DNA of 64,000 nt from Lentisphaerota bacterium (GCA_017134815.1 CP071032.1:2848001-2912000), one strand, 5' to 3'; counted from the first letter of the stretch, positions 54,475 to 62,995 are shown. Notes: generated by a model not told the origin, from the sequence alone. Program-made: numbers and translations.

Positions 54475-55539
54475 ATGAAATTATCAACTGATCTTTTTGA
54501 CTATTATTTGCCGGAAGAACTTATCGCTCAATACCCGGCTGCCAGCCGCGATGCCTCAAGAATGCTGGTCATGGAACGCAAAACCGGCAGGTGTGAGGTG
54601 CGCACTTTCAAGGACATTGTTGAGTACCTGAGTCCGGGTGACGGACTTATTTTTAATGACACCCGGGTAATGAGTGCCAGGATGTACGGCATCAAAAACG
54701 GAGAACAGGGTGCGGCAAAGGTTGAACTGCTTTTAATCTCAGCCCTGAACGAGGAGCGTTCACGCTGGAATGCCCTGATCAAGCCCGGTCGCCGGGTGCC
54801 TTCCGGTACCAGGGTCAAGCTGCTGGACAAGCAGGGAAGCATGAATGACTCTGATGACTGGTATGAAGTGCTTGAAAAGTGTGATGACGGTTCTGTTGTG
54901 ATTGAGTTTTCTTCTTCTGATAATGACCGGCTGCAGCATCTTTATGGTCACATGCCGTTGCCGCCTTACATCAAGCGTGAAGATGAGGCCGGTGATATAG
55001 ATCGTTATCAGACCGTTTTTGCCCGTGAACAGGGAGCTGTTGCCGCGCCGACAGCCGGACTGCACTTTACTGATGAAGTTCTTGAACAGATTAAGAGAAA
55101 AGGCATTAAAAAAGCAGCTGTTACGCTGCATGTTGGTCCTGGCACTTTCCGGCCGGTGTCTGTAGACAATGTGGACGAGCACAAAATGCATACCGAGAAT
55201 TTCGTTTTGACTCAGGATACAGCTGATTTAATAAACGGTATCCATGATGCCGGCAAACGGGTTCTGGCAGTCGGAACAACTACGGTCAGGGTTCTGGAAA
55301 GCTGTGTTGATCGAGGCCGGGTAATTCCACAGGTTGGGAGTACTGATATTTTTCTCTATCCTCCTTATCAGCCGCAGGCAGTTGATATGCTGCTTACTAA
55401 TTTTCACTTGCCGAAAAGTACTTTACTGATGCTGGTCTCAACTTTTGCTGACCGGGATAAAGTGCTTGCTGCCTACGAGGTAGCAAAACGTGAAAAAATG
55501 CGTTTCTACAGTTACGGTGACTGTATGCTGCTGGTTTAG
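54475..55539 (+). CDS. queA: S-adenosylmethionine:tRNA ribosyltransferase-isomerase
   Basis: 354 residues, standard length. QueA transfers the ribosyl part of SAM to preQ1-modified tRNA to make epoxyqueuosine. Signatures: FDYYLPEELIAQYPAASRDA (8-27), GLIFNDTRVMSARM (~57-70), ALIKPGRRVPSGT, PLPPYIKREDEAGDIDRYQT (~161-180), AAPTAGLHFTDEVLEQIKRK (~190-209) and LHVGPGTFRPVSVDNVDEHK (~218-237). The adjacent gene order gives no other queuosine gene. Followed by a strong terminator. Confidence 0.95.
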   Translation: MKLSTDLFDYYLPEELIAQYPAASRDASRMLVMERKTGRCEVRTFKDIVEYLSPGDGLIFNDTRVMSARMYGIKNGEQGAAKVELLLISALNEERSRWNALIKPGRRVPSGTRVKLLDKQGSMNDSDDWYEVLEKCDDGSVVIEFSSSDNDRLQHLYGHMPLPPYIKREDEAGDIDRYQTVFAREQGAVAAPTAGLHFTDEVLEQIKRKGIKKAAVTLHVGPGTFRPVSVDNVDEHKMHTENFVLTQDTADLINGIHDAGKRVLAVGTTTVRVLESCVDRGRVIPQVGSTDIFLYPPYQPQAVDMLLTNFHLPKSTLLMLVSTFADRDKVLAAYEVAKREKMRFYSYGDCMLLV

Positions 55540-55562
55540 TCCTTCAGGTAAAATTATTACAT

Positions 55563-55599
55563 CCCGGTATCTGGTTTTTGCAGGTACCGGGTTTTTTTT
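55563..55599 (+). terminator. Rho-independent terminator after queA
   Basis: CCCGGTATCTG pairs with CAGGTACCGGG (11 pairs with one G-T), followed by eight T. Confidence 0.92.
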
Positions 55600-55657
55600 C
55601 TGAATTTACATCTTAAAACGCATTTTTCAGGATTTTGGGGTTGTATTTTTTGTATTG

Positions 55658-55686
55658 TTAGTTAAGCTAATAGTTAGCATAACTAA
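55658..55686 (+). promoter_or_regulatory. Palindromic operator upstream of the MarR gene
   Basis: TTAGTTAAGCTAA and TTAGCATAACTAA form a near-perfect inverted repeat (12 of 13 pairs) around a TAG centre, 24 bases upstream of the MarR start. Its size and symmetry are those of MarR binding sites, so it is the probable autoregulatory operator. Confidence 0.75.
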
Positions 55687-55709
55687 ATATTGATATGAGG
55701 TTGGTGCAT

Positions 55710-56165
55710 ATGGAAAGAAAAGAAAAGTTGAAAGAGATTATAAAGAGCAGTATCAAGCTTGAGAGTCTGGTTGATATTGCTATTGAAAAGACTACAGAAA
55801 AAATGAAGATGGCTGATCCGTTGAAGGATTTAACTGTAGCACAGTGCAGTTTTGCGCTGAAGGTTTATGATGCGGAACCATGTTCATTGACTGAAATTGC
55901 CCGCAAAGCCAATATCAGTAAGCCATCTGCTTCAGTTATGGTTAACAAGCTGGTGAATAAAGATATACTGATCCGCGAAGCTGATCAGGAATGCCGTCGC
56001 AAGGTCTTGATCAGCACGGCCCCAGCCACAAAAAAGTTTATCCGGCAGGTTGATGAGGAGTTATTACTGCTGCTTGAAGCTATAGCCGGCAAAATGTCAT
56101 CGGAATCATTTGAAGCCTGGTTTGAGATCAGCCGGCAGATAAATGAAATACTGCCGGAAGGATAA
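55710..56165 (+). CDS. MarR family transcription regulator
   Basis: 151 residues from the ATG at 55710, with GAGG 9 bases upstream; an ATG five codons earlier lacks a ribosome site. The winged helix spans about 45-115: TVAQCSFALKVYDAEPCSLT, the recognition helix EIARKANISKPSASVMVNKL and the wing READQECRRKVLIS. The flanking helices dimerise. Its gene has a palindromic operator in front and a MATE exporter gene behind, the classic arrangement for ligand-induced efflux control. Confidence 0.9.
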   Translation: MERKEKLKEIIKSSIKLESLVDIAIEKTTEKMKMADPLKDLTVAQCSFALKVYDAEPCSLTEIARKANISKPSASVMVNKLVNKDILIREADQECRRKVLISTAPATKKFIRQVDEELLLLLEAIAGKMSSESFEAWFEISRQINEILPEG

Positions 56166-56348
56166 CCCGATATTTTGCAGCGTTGTCCGGACAGGTCCCT
56201 GAATGACCTGTAATGGGGGCTGCTGCCATGCAAGCCGTTCAAAGAACGGACATTTTAAGATAAACAGATGGGCAGTCTGAATATACGAGATAAGGAAACA
56301 CATGGTTGATTTTTTTGATTAAGTTACTTGAAAACTAAGGAAGAAAAT

Positions 56349-57749
56349 ATGCAGAAGGGAAATGAAATAGAACGTCTGGGAAGCAAACCGGTTTTAAAAT
56401 TGTTGCTGGAGTTTCTGATCCCGGCAGTGATCGGGATGATGACGGAGTCACTTTATAATATTGTTGATCGGATTTTTGTTGGACATTTCATTGGAGAGGA
56501 AGGTTTATCTGCATTAACTCTTGCCTTTCCGGTAATGATGGTTTTATTTGGAATAGCCATGCTTTTTGGAGAAGGCGGAGCTGCACTTTTTTCGTTGCAA
56601 CTTGGACGTGGTGATAAAAAGTCTGCCGCGAGGACAGCCGGAAACGTAATTGTCGGCGGATTGCTTTTTTCATTGCTGATTGTGGTTGGGGGCCATTACT
56701 TCAGTGCGAAAGCGCTTGAACTCCTGTCAGCTCCCGGCAGTTTGACCACCATGGCGTCGGATTATACTACCATAATCTGCTACGGAACTCCTTACATGGT
56801 TATCGGATTCTGCTGCAGTACCCTGATCAGGGCAGAGGGATTCCCCAGGTTTGCGGTTGTTATGATGCTGGTTTCATCATTAGTTAATATTGTCCTTGAC
56901 CCGATTTTTATTTATGTTCTGGATATGGGGGTAGAGGGAGCAGCTCTGGCAACAGTAATTGCACAGGCGGCAGTGGTAGTCATGGGGTTTTATCATTACT
57001 CTTCACAGCGTGGAAATATTATCCTGAAAAGCCGGGATTTTGCTCCAAGTCCGGTACTGTTGTGTGGTATCATTGCTGCTGGGACTCCGAGCTTCATGAT
57101 GGATGTCATGCTGGGCGTGCAAAACGCGATAATGAACAAACAGCTGATTGTTTATGGTGGCGAGCGGGCTCTTGCTGCAATGGGGATAATATTTGCCGTT
57201 GAGACTTTACTGCTGATGCCGTTATTTGCCCTGGTTGAGGCTATACAGCCGGTTGTAGGATACAATTATGGAGCAGGGCGGTACGGCAGGGTGGTTGAAT
57301 GCATGAAGTTAGGCATGCTGTTTTTCTGCGGATTTGCAATTGTGACAACTTTTTTTGTTGAAGCATTTCCTGGAACGCTTGTGAACGTGTTCTGTTCCTC
57401 GCAGCCGGAACTGGAAGCAACCGCTGCTCCCGGGCTGATGATATTTGTTTCCGGGTTTTTATTCACAGGTATTTACCTGATTGCGACCAGATACTTCCAG
57501 GCAGTTGGCAAGGCGGCAATGGCAAATATTCTTACCGCTTTGAAACCGGTTTTTCTTTATTTACCTTTGCTGCTTGTCTTCAGTCAGCTCTGGGGCCTTG
57601 CCGGTATCTGGTGGACTGAGCCGGTTTCAAGCGCAATCTGCGCGGTCCTTTGCTGCATGCTGCTTTTCAGGGAGTATTTAAAATTGAATCAAAACCATGA
57701 ATCAAAGTGTAAGTTATTGACGGCCGGCACGTTGATTGAAAGTAACTGA
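56349..57749 (+). CDS. MATE family multidrug efflux transporter
   Basis: 466 residues from the ATG at 56349 (GGAAG ribosome site), seven codons into the open frame. Twelve membrane helices in two repeats. MATE features: LLLEFLIPAVIGMMTESLYN (~18-37), VDRIFVGHFIGEEGLSALTL (~39-58), the GEGGAALFSLQLGRGDK loop (~74-90), and in the second half ALVEAIQPVVGYNYGAGRYG (~297-316). It exports drugs or metabolites in exchange for Na+ or H+. 183 bases after the MarR gene, probably controlled by it. Confidence 0.92.
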   Translation: MQKGNEIERLGSKPVLKLLLEFLIPAVIGMMTESLYNIVDRIFVGHFIGEEGLSALTLAFPVMMVLFGIAMLFGEGGAALFSLQLGRGDKKSAARTAGNVIVGGLLFSLLIVVGGHYFSAKALELLSAPGSLTTMASDYTTIICYGTPYMVIGFCCSTLIRAEGFPRFAVVMMLVSSLVNIVLDPIFIYVLDMGVEGAALATVIAQAAVVVMGFYHYSSQRGNIILKSRDFAPSPVLLCGIIAAGTPSFMMDVMLGVQNAIMNKQLIVYGGERALAAMGIIFAVETLLLMPLFALVEAIQPVVGYNYGAGRYGRVVECMKLGMLFFCGFAIVTTFFVEAFPGTLVNVFCSSQPELEATAAPGLMIFVSGFLFTGIYLIATRYFQAVGKAAMANILTALKPVFLYLPLLLVFSQLWGLAGIWWTEPVSSAICAVLCCMLLFREYLKLNQNHESKCKLLTAGTLIESN

Positions 57750-57757
57750 TTGCCCAG

Positions 57758-57783
57758 GCGCCTCATATTTTTTTATGAGGCGC
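57758..57783. terminator. Bidirectional terminator between MATE and isochorismatase genes
   Basis: A perfect 10-bp stem GCGCCTCATA / TATGAGGCGC with a six-T loop, between two convergent stop codons. Confidence 0.7.
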
Positions 57784-57804
57784 GAAGATAAATTTAAGCA
57801 GTAT

Positions 57805-58359
57805 CTATTTTATAAGTTCAGATATCTTCTTGAACTGCGGATGCCTGGAGGATCCCATCAGCATAAACAGCATAGTTTCTGTAGAAATTACATCGGCCCC
57901 GTTTTTCTGCATTAACTCCAGTGCACGGTCAAGATCATCTTTTTTACGTGAAGTTACTGCGTCACTGATTACAAAAACATTATAGCCGGCGTTATTGGCA
58001 TCAATTACTGTCTGGAGAACACAGACATGAGATTCAATGCCGCAAATAAACAGTGATTTTCTTAGTTTCCTTTTTACTTCAGCACTGAATTCAGGACTGC
58101 CAAAGCAGGAAAAAGAGGTTTTCTCAATAATCGGAGTTTTCTTTACATTTATAACATTCCGCAGATATTCTGAAGTACACCCCAGTCCCTTGGGATACTG
58201 TTCTGTTACTATAATATCCAGCCCCAGCAGGCTGGCTCCCTGCAGAAGAATTTTCGCTCTGGCAAGGCATTTGTCGGCATCAGTCATGGCATTAATAAGA
58301 CGCTCCTGCATATCAATGACAAGAAGGGCGGAGGTCGAGGTATCTGGTATTATCATCAA
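57805..58359 (-). CDS. Isochorismatase-like cysteine hydrolase
   Basis: 184 residues. The catalytic triad of the isochorismatase-like family is visible: Asp16 in LLVIDMQERL, Lys80 in EKTSFSCFG, and Cys113 in ICGIESHVCVLQT. The preceding cis-peptide region and the NNAGYNVFVISDAV strand are typical of the YcaC/nicotinamidase group. Substrate unknown. Its start overlaps the stop of the response-regulator gene by 4 bases, an unusual pairing that implies co-expression. Confidence 0.88.
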   Translation of the reverse strand: MMIIPDTSTSALLVIDMQERLINAMTDADKCLARAKILLQGASLLGLDIIVTEQYPKGLGCTSEYLRNVINVKKTPIIEKTSFSCFGSPEFSAEVKRKLRKSLFICGIESHVCVLQTVIDANNAGYNVFVISDAVTSRKKDDLDRALELMQKNGADVISTETMLFMLMGSSRHPQFKKISELIK

Positions 58360-58754
58360 TTTTCACCTTTGGTAAGTTCTTCAATCAGGCCGGAGAATTC
58401 TTCAAGGTTGAAGTCCGCGCCTTTGTGAACTACTGCGTTGCATTTACCTTTGACCCGCTTCAAATCCTCCGGGGAGGGGGCAAGACCGGTGATTGCAATA
58501 ATCGGAACTTCTCTGGTGGCCGGATTTTTTTTCATATGTTCAATTACTTCCCATCCGGAACGTACTGGCATTAACAAATCAATTAGAGCCAGTCTTATCG
58601 GGGTTCCGGTGTTGATGTGCTCAATAGCATCATCTCCATTGGCCGCGGTTATTACATGAAATCCCGCTTTTTTCAATATGCGTGAGCAAAAACTCAAGAA
58701 TACATCATCATCATCACAAATCATTACTGTTGGATGTGTTGTGTCTTCAACCAT
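58356..58754 (-). CDS. Stand-alone response regulator receiver protein
   Basis: 132 residues from the ATG at 58754, preceded by CAGGAGA at 8 bases; the frame stays open 17 codons upstream. A single CheY-like receiver domain: acidic cluster CDDDDVF, phospho-acceptor Asp59 in LALIDLLMPVRSGWE, Thr89 in IIAITGLAP and Lys111 in AVVHKGAD. There is no output domain, so it works by protein contact. No histidine kinase is in the window. Translationally coupled to the isochorismatase-like hydrolase. Confidence 0.9.
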   Translation of the reverse strand: MVEDTTHPTVMICDDDDVFLSFCSRILKKAGFHVITAANGDDAIEHINTGTPIRLALIDLLMPVRSGWEVIEHMKKNPATREVPIIAITGLAPSPEDLKRVKGKCNAVVHKGADFNLEEFSGLIEELTKGEN

Positions 58755-58888
58755 TTTGATTTCTCCTGGAGATATTATGCCTGCTAAAGTTCCTCTTTCT
58801 ACCAAGGTAGCAATATAAACTCATTATTAATTGTTTCCAGTAAAATATTATTTTTAATGAAAAAAACAATTAATTTATGCAATGATAA

Positions 58889-59860
58889 CTACTTTTTCCC
58901 GTAATCAATATTTTTCAACTGAATTTCCGGAGCTGGCAGCCTGTCATCGTTAAGGAAGGCATCTACCAGTTTTGATGCCTCGGTTAAATCACCCTCAGGA
59001 ATCCAGTGGATAACCCAGCCTTCACGCTCAAGTTTTCTGAACCAGATATCCTGCCTCTTGGCAAACTGGCGGATTTTTATCAATAGTTTCTCACGCATTT
59101 CCTCACGACTACATTTGCCTTGAAGAAACTCAGCGATATAGCGGTATTCAAGACCGAAAAACTCCAGTCGCTCCCAGGTAATACCGTTATCATGCAGCCT
59201 TTGAACTTCTTCAATCATTCCTGCTGCAAGCCGAGCATCAAGCCGTTGTTCGATTCGGGCATGGACTTTTTGCCTTGTGAAATAAACACCAAGCAGCAGC
59301 GGCTGTATTTTTACGGGTGGAGCCGCCAGTTTTCTCTGGGGAGCTTCTGCTTTTTCAAGGGCTCTCAATAAACGTGTTTTATTAGTCTTATCCTTGAGTG
59401 AGGCAAAAGCTTCAGGGAATTCTGACTGCAGTATCTGCCCCAGCTCTTCAGGAGTTTTTGCCTTCAGGTTGTTGCGCCTTTCAAAATTGGGTTGAGCCCC
59501 CGGCAGTTCATAGCCGGAAATCAGGGCGTCAAGGTAGAGAGCTGACCCGCCGCAAAGGATGGGCAACCGCCTTGAAACAGTAATCCCGGCAATCGCCTGC
59601 CAGGCGTCCCGACAGAATTCATGCAGGTTGTAAGGGTATTCAGGGTCCACGACATCAAGCATGTGATGAGGGATCTGCCTGCCGTTATAGTTGTACTCAA
59701 GCAGATCTTTGCCGGTTCCAATATCCATGCCACGATAAACCTGCCTGGAGTCGACACTGATAATTTCTCCGTCGAATTTATCAGCCAGTTTTACGGCAAG
59801 GGCGGTTTTGCCGGTGGCGGTAGGCCCTGTAACTATTACTGTTTTTTTGTAATCAACCAT
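58889..59860 (-). CDS. miaA: tRNA dimethylallyltransferase
   Basis: 323 residues from the ATG at 59860; a much longer open frame runs upstream across the divergent lpxC gene but is not real. MiaA adds an isopentenyl group to A37 of tRNAs reading UNN codons. P-loop GPTATGKT at 12-19, SVDSRQVYRGMDIGTGK (~35-51), PHHMLDVVDP (~62-71), GGSALYLDALISGYELP (~100-116), then the tRNA-binding RLDARLAAGMIEEV, WERLEFFGLEYR and FAKRQDIWFRK. Divergent from lpxC with only 94 bases between. Confidence 0.94.
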   Translation of the reverse strand: MVDYKKTVIVTGPTATGKTALAVKLADKFDGEIISVDSRQVYRGMDIGTGKDLLEYNYNGRQIPHHMLDVVDPEYPYNLHEFCRDAWQAIAGITVSRRLPILCGGSALYLDALISGYELPGAQPNFERRNNLKAKTPEELGQILQSEFPEAFASLKDKTNKTRLLRALEKAEAPQRKLAAPPVKIQPLLLGVYFTRQKVHARIEQRLDARLAAGMIEEVQRLHDNGITWERLEFFGLEYRYIAEFLQGKCSREEMREKLLIKIRQFAKRQDIWFRKLEREGWVIHWIPEGDLTEASKLVDAFLNDDRLPAPEIQLKNIDYGKK

Positions 59861-59954
59861 AAATTTGCTATCTATTGGGTTTTTATTTTTGTTTTGACGC
59901 ACTATAGTAAAGCTTTCAAAATAATGCAAGTATAAATACAGTAGTTTACAGGAT
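59861..59954. promoter_or_regulatory. Divergent promoter region, miaA / lpxC
   Basis: 94 AT-rich bases between two divergent starts must contain both promoters. The plus strand offers TTTACAGG just before lpxC as a weak ribosome site. No palindrome was seen. Confidence 0.45.
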
Positions 59955-60794
59955 ATGGAAAAACAACGTACTTTAAAAGATAACGCGTTTCTTTCAGGAA
60001 TCGCACTGCATACGGGGGCGAGGGCAACATTAAAGATCCTTCCTGCTGAACCTGATTCAGGAATAACTTTCCGCCGTGTTGACATGCCCGGCAAGCCTGA
60101 GGTCAAAGCTCTGGCTCCAAACGTCGTAGACGCGCGTCGCGGTACCACTATTGGAAATCAGCATACGGTTGTTTATACCGTTGAACATATTTTGTCCGCT
60201 CTGCATATTTGCGGGGTTGACAATGCCGTGGTTGAAATGGACGGACAGGAACCGCCGATTGCAGACGGCAGCGCCATGCCTTATCTGCAGATGATTCTTG
60301 ATGCCGGAACTGTTGAACAGGATGCTCCGGTCGAGTTCTGGACCTGTAAAAGTCCATTGTATATTGAAGGAAATGACACCAAGCTGGTTATCACTCCAAG
60401 TGATGAACTTAAAATCAGCTGTCTGGCTTCGTTTGAAGGGTGTCCGTTTGATCCGCAGTATTTATCTGCAGCGATAACCCCGGATTTTTATCGTGAGGAG
60501 ATAGCTCCGGCAAGAACTTTTGTCTTATTCCGGGATCTTGAGCAGCTTCTAGCCATGGGACTGGTCAAAGGCGGCAGTCTGGACAATGCCGCGATTCTGC
60601 ATGACGGTGCTATAATTTGCAAGGAAGAACTGCGCTACCGTGATGAAATCGTCAGGCATAAGATACTGGATATTATTGGCGATATTTTCTTGTGCGGGCA
60701 TCGCGTCAAGGCAAATATTATTGCTGTTAAGCCGGGACATTACTTCAATGTTCAGCTGGCTGGCGAAATGATCAAACAAATGAAGAGTAATTAA
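59955..60794 (+). CDS. lpxC: UDP-3-O-acyl-N-acetylglucosamine deacetylase
   Basis: 279 residues. LpxC catalyses the first committed step of lipid A synthesis and marks the cell as LPS-bearing. Zinc ligands are His78 (TVEHIL), His235 and Asp239 (RHKILDIIGD); the catalytic base region is His262 in KPGHYFNVQL. FLSGIALHTGARATLKILPA (12-31) opens the fold and NAVVEMDGQEPPIADGSAMP (90-109) is the family core. It is a single-domain LpxC; in several phyla it is fused to FabZ, and here the FabZ gene follows separately after 27 bases. Confidence 0.95.
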   Translation: MEKQRTLKDNAFLSGIALHTGARATLKILPAEPDSGITFRRVDMPGKPEVKALAPNVVDARRGTTIGNQHTVVYTVEHILSALHICGVDNAVVEMDGQEPPIADGSAMPYLQMILDAGTVEQDAPVEFWTCKSPLYIEGNDTKLVITPSDELKISCLASFEGCPFDPQYLSAAITPDFYREEIAPARTFVLFRDLEQLLAMGLVKGGSLDNAAILHDGAIICKEELRYRDEIVRHKILDIIGDIFLCGHRVKANIIAVKPGHYFNVQLAGEMIKQMKSN

Positions 60795-60821
60795 TATTTA
60801 ATTCAGGTAAGAGGTTATATT

Positions 60822-61742
60822 ATGTCAGGAAAGGTCTTGAGTGTAAAAGATTTAAAGAATGTGCTCCCGCAGCGTTATCCGCTGTTGATGCTTGATCGGG
60901 TATGCGCAGTCAGTGAAACAGAATATGTAGGCCTGAAGACTCTTTGTATAAATGAACTTTTTTTCCAGGGGCACTTCCCTGACCATCCGATTATGCCCGG
61001 TGTTTTGCAGGTAGAGGCTATGAAGCAGCTTGCCCAGGTTGCAGTTGCCGAAAAACTTGATCCCGAAGGCAACGGCGATATCTATATGAAAGTTGTAGAA
61101 AAAGTTAAATTTCGTAAGCCCAACCTGCCCGGTGATCGAGTGAAAATTGAAGCTAAGGTTATTGAAGTAGCTGACGGGCAGGCTGTTGTTGATTGTAAAA
61201 CCAGCAATAATTCGGGTATCGCGTGTCAGGCTAAAATTACTTTGGCGGTTCGGTCAAAAACTGCACCGGAGATTATGCCTGAAATGTGGAATGAATATGA
61301 TAAATCTGAAAATACCTTGATGGATATTTCCAGAATCAAGGAGCTGGTTCCGCATCGTTACCCGTTCCTGCTTATTGATAACATAGCTACGATTGATGAT
61401 GTCGAAGTTGTCGCAATCAAAAATGTAACCATTAATGAAGAGATTTTCGCCAACTGTCCGGATGATTATGCAGTGGTTCCGGAATCTCTGCAATGTGAAA
61501 TTATCGCTCAAGCCGGCTGTGCCTGTGTGCTGTCTCGTCCGGAAAACAAAGGCAAGCTTGGTCTGTTTATGTCAATCAGCCGCGCCGAGGCTTTTGCGCC
61601 TATCTTTCCGGGAGATCAGATGGTCTGCAGAATCAAAGTTCCTGCAGGGTCATCTCGATTTGGCAAAGGTAATGGTATTATCACAGTGAATGATAAAAAA
61701 GTATTTGAATGTGCGTTGATGTTTGCAATTGTCGCACCTTAA
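60822..61742 (+). CDS. fabZ: Tandem FabZ protein: one active 3-hydroxyacyl-ACP dehydratase domain and one degenerate
   Basis: 306 residues, twice the normal FabZ length, built of two hot-dog domains. Domain 1 (~1-148) is a proper FabZ: LPQRYPLLMLDRV, FFQGHFPDHPIMPGVLQVEA with catalytic His51 and Glu65, and NLPGDRVKIEA. Domain 2 (~165-306) repeats the plan (VPHRYPFLLIDNI, then IFANCPDDYAVVPESLQCEI, IFPGDQMVCRI), but the catalytic His is Cys212 and the GHFP loop is lost, while Glu226 remains. FabZ dehydrates 3-hydroxyacyl-ACP; normal FabZ is a dimer of identical hot-dogs, so this chain may fold as a pseudo-dimer with one active site. The preceding ribosome site AGAGG is strong. Same operon as lpxC. 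Confidence 0.9.
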   Translation: MSGKVLSVKDLKNVLPQRYPLLMLDRVCAVSETEYVGLKTLCINELFFQGHFPDHPIMPGVLQVEAMKQLAQVAVAEKLDPEGNGDIYMKVVEKVKFRKPNLPGDRVKIEAKVIEVADGQAVVDCKTSNNSGIACQAKITLAVRSKTAPEIMPEMWNEYDKSENTLMDISRIKELVPHRYPFLLIDNIATIDDVEVVAIKNVTINEEIFANCPDDYAVVPESLQCEIIAQAGCACVLSRPENKGKLGLFMSISRAEAFAPIFPGDQMVCRIKVPAGSSRFGKGNGIITVNDKKVFECALMFAIVAP

Positions 61743-61806
61743 AACGTTGTATATCAGTGTTATTAGTTCAGTAATAATAACATTGACCTTTTGATTTTAC
61801 TTCTGT

Positions 61807-61834
61807 GCCGCGCCGGAATGGTGCGGCTTTTTTT
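61807..61834 (+). terminator. Rho-independent terminator of the lpxC-fabZ operon
   Basis: GCCGCGCC / GGTGCGGC (8 pairs, one G-T) with a GGAAT loop, then seven T. Confidence 0.9.
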
Positions 61835-61852
61835 ATCGCCAGATTTTGATAT

Positions 61853-61883
61853 AAAAAAACCGCACCTCTTACAGGTGCGGTTT
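61853..61883 (-). terminator. Rho-independent terminator of ilvC
   Basis: On the minus strand AAACCGCACCT pairs with AGGTGCGGTTT (11 perfect pairs, 5-base loop), continuing into a T run. It begins 18 bases past the ilvC stop. Confidence 0.9.
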
Positions 61884-61901
61884 GGAAATATCAAAGAAAT
61901 A

Positions 61902-62882
61902 TTATTTCTTTTCGAAAAGAGAGCGGATTTCGTTGCCGACGATTTCGACAGCGTGTTTGCCAAGCTCTTCGCGTTTCTTGAGCAGGTTTGGAGCACCGTT
62001 ACGGGCTTCTTCCATCCACTCTTTAGCAAATTTACCGCTTTCGATGTCCTTGAGAGATTCTTTCATGCGCTCTTTGACATCAGGGGTAATGATTCTGGGA
62101 CCGTTGACATATTCGCCCCATTCAGCAGTATTGGAAATAACAGCATTCATCTTCTGGATGCCGCCTTCGAAAATCAGGTCAACAATCAATTTAACTTCGT
62201 GTACGCATTCGAAGTAAGCCATTTCAGCCGGGTAGCCGGCTTCTGTCAGGACTTCAAAACCGTATTTCATCAAGTCAACCAGACCACCGCAGAGAACATT
62301 CTGCTCGCCAAAGAGGTCTTCGTAAGTTTCCTGTTCGAAAGTACATTCCAGAACACCTGCGCGGGTAAAGCCCATGGACTTAGCCATAGCCAGCGCGATT
62401 TCGCGGGCATTTCCGCTGGCGTTCTGGTGAACAGCAACCAGGCCGGGAACTCCGAAGCCTTCGAGGAAAGCTTTGCGTTCTTCAGTAGCCGGGCTCTTGG
62501 GGGCAACCATGATGACGTCGACGTCGGCTGGCGGAACAATTTCTTTAAAGATAATATTAAAACCATGTGAGCAGGAAAATACTTTGCCGGCTTTCATGGA
62601 TTTCTCGATTTCACCTTTGTAGACCGGCGCATGGAATTCATCCGGCAGCAGGATGTGGATAATATCGGCTTTTTCAGCTGCAGACGCGATATCCATTACT
62701 TCAAAGCCGTCCTGGACCGCTTTGTCAAAAGATGCGTCTTTGATGGAACCGATGATTACATTCACCCCGGAATCCCTCATGCACAAAGCCTGGGCGCTGC
62801 CCTGGCTGCCATAACCGATAACTGCGACAGTCTTGCCATTCAAAACGGCGAGATCTGCACCACTGTCGTGAACAAGTTTCAT
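61902..62882 (-). CDS. ilvC: Ketol-acid reductoisomerase, class I (short form)
   Basis: 326 residues. IlvC makes the dihydroxy acid precursors of valine and isoleucine. N-terminal Rossmann domain: VAVIGYGSQGSAQALCMRDS (19-38), HILLPDEFH (~75-83), FSCSHGFNI and VIMVAPKSPA. C-terminal knotted domain: CTFEQETYEDLFGEQNVLCG (with Mg ligands Asp and Glu), then VDLMKYGFEVLTEAGYPAEM, ECVHEVKLIVDLIFEGG and ISNTAEWGEY. The KxPxxxxR loop and the nucleotide-2'-phosphate loop (GSIKDASFDKA, ~45-55) depart from the common KGPGHLVR and GLREGSKSW forms. An AAGGAGAG ribosome site sets the start. Single gene; no ilvB/D nearby. Confidence 0.94.
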   Translation of the reverse strand: MKLVHDSGADLAVLNGKTVAVIGYGSQGSAQALCMRDSGVNVIIGSIKDASFDKAVQDGFEVMDIASAAEKADIIHILLPDEFHAPVYKGEIEKSMKAGKVFSCSHGFNIIFKEIVPPADVDVIMVAPKSPATEERKAFLEGFGVPGLVAVHQNASGNAREIALAMAKSMGFTRAGVLECTFEQETYEDLFGEQNVLCGGLVDLMKYGFEVLTEAGYPAEMAYFECVHEVKLIVDLIFEGGIQKMNAVISNTAEWGEYVNGPRIITPDVKERMKESLKDIESGKFAKEWMEEARNGAPNLLKKREELGKHAVEIVGNEIRSLFEKK

Positions 62883-62995
62883 TGCTTTTACTCTCCTTAA
62901 AAGTAAAATCTAATTATAAGAATAACTCAAAAAAGCACTGTAGTTTTTTGACAAACAGAGAGTTAATATAATCAAAAAAAATTTAAATGCAAAAG

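Noticed and set aside
59861-60148. N-terminal extension of miaA by 96 codons
   Set aside because: It would overlap lpxC on the other strand and reads as antisense sequence. The P-loop begins right after the ATG at 59860, the normal MiaA start.
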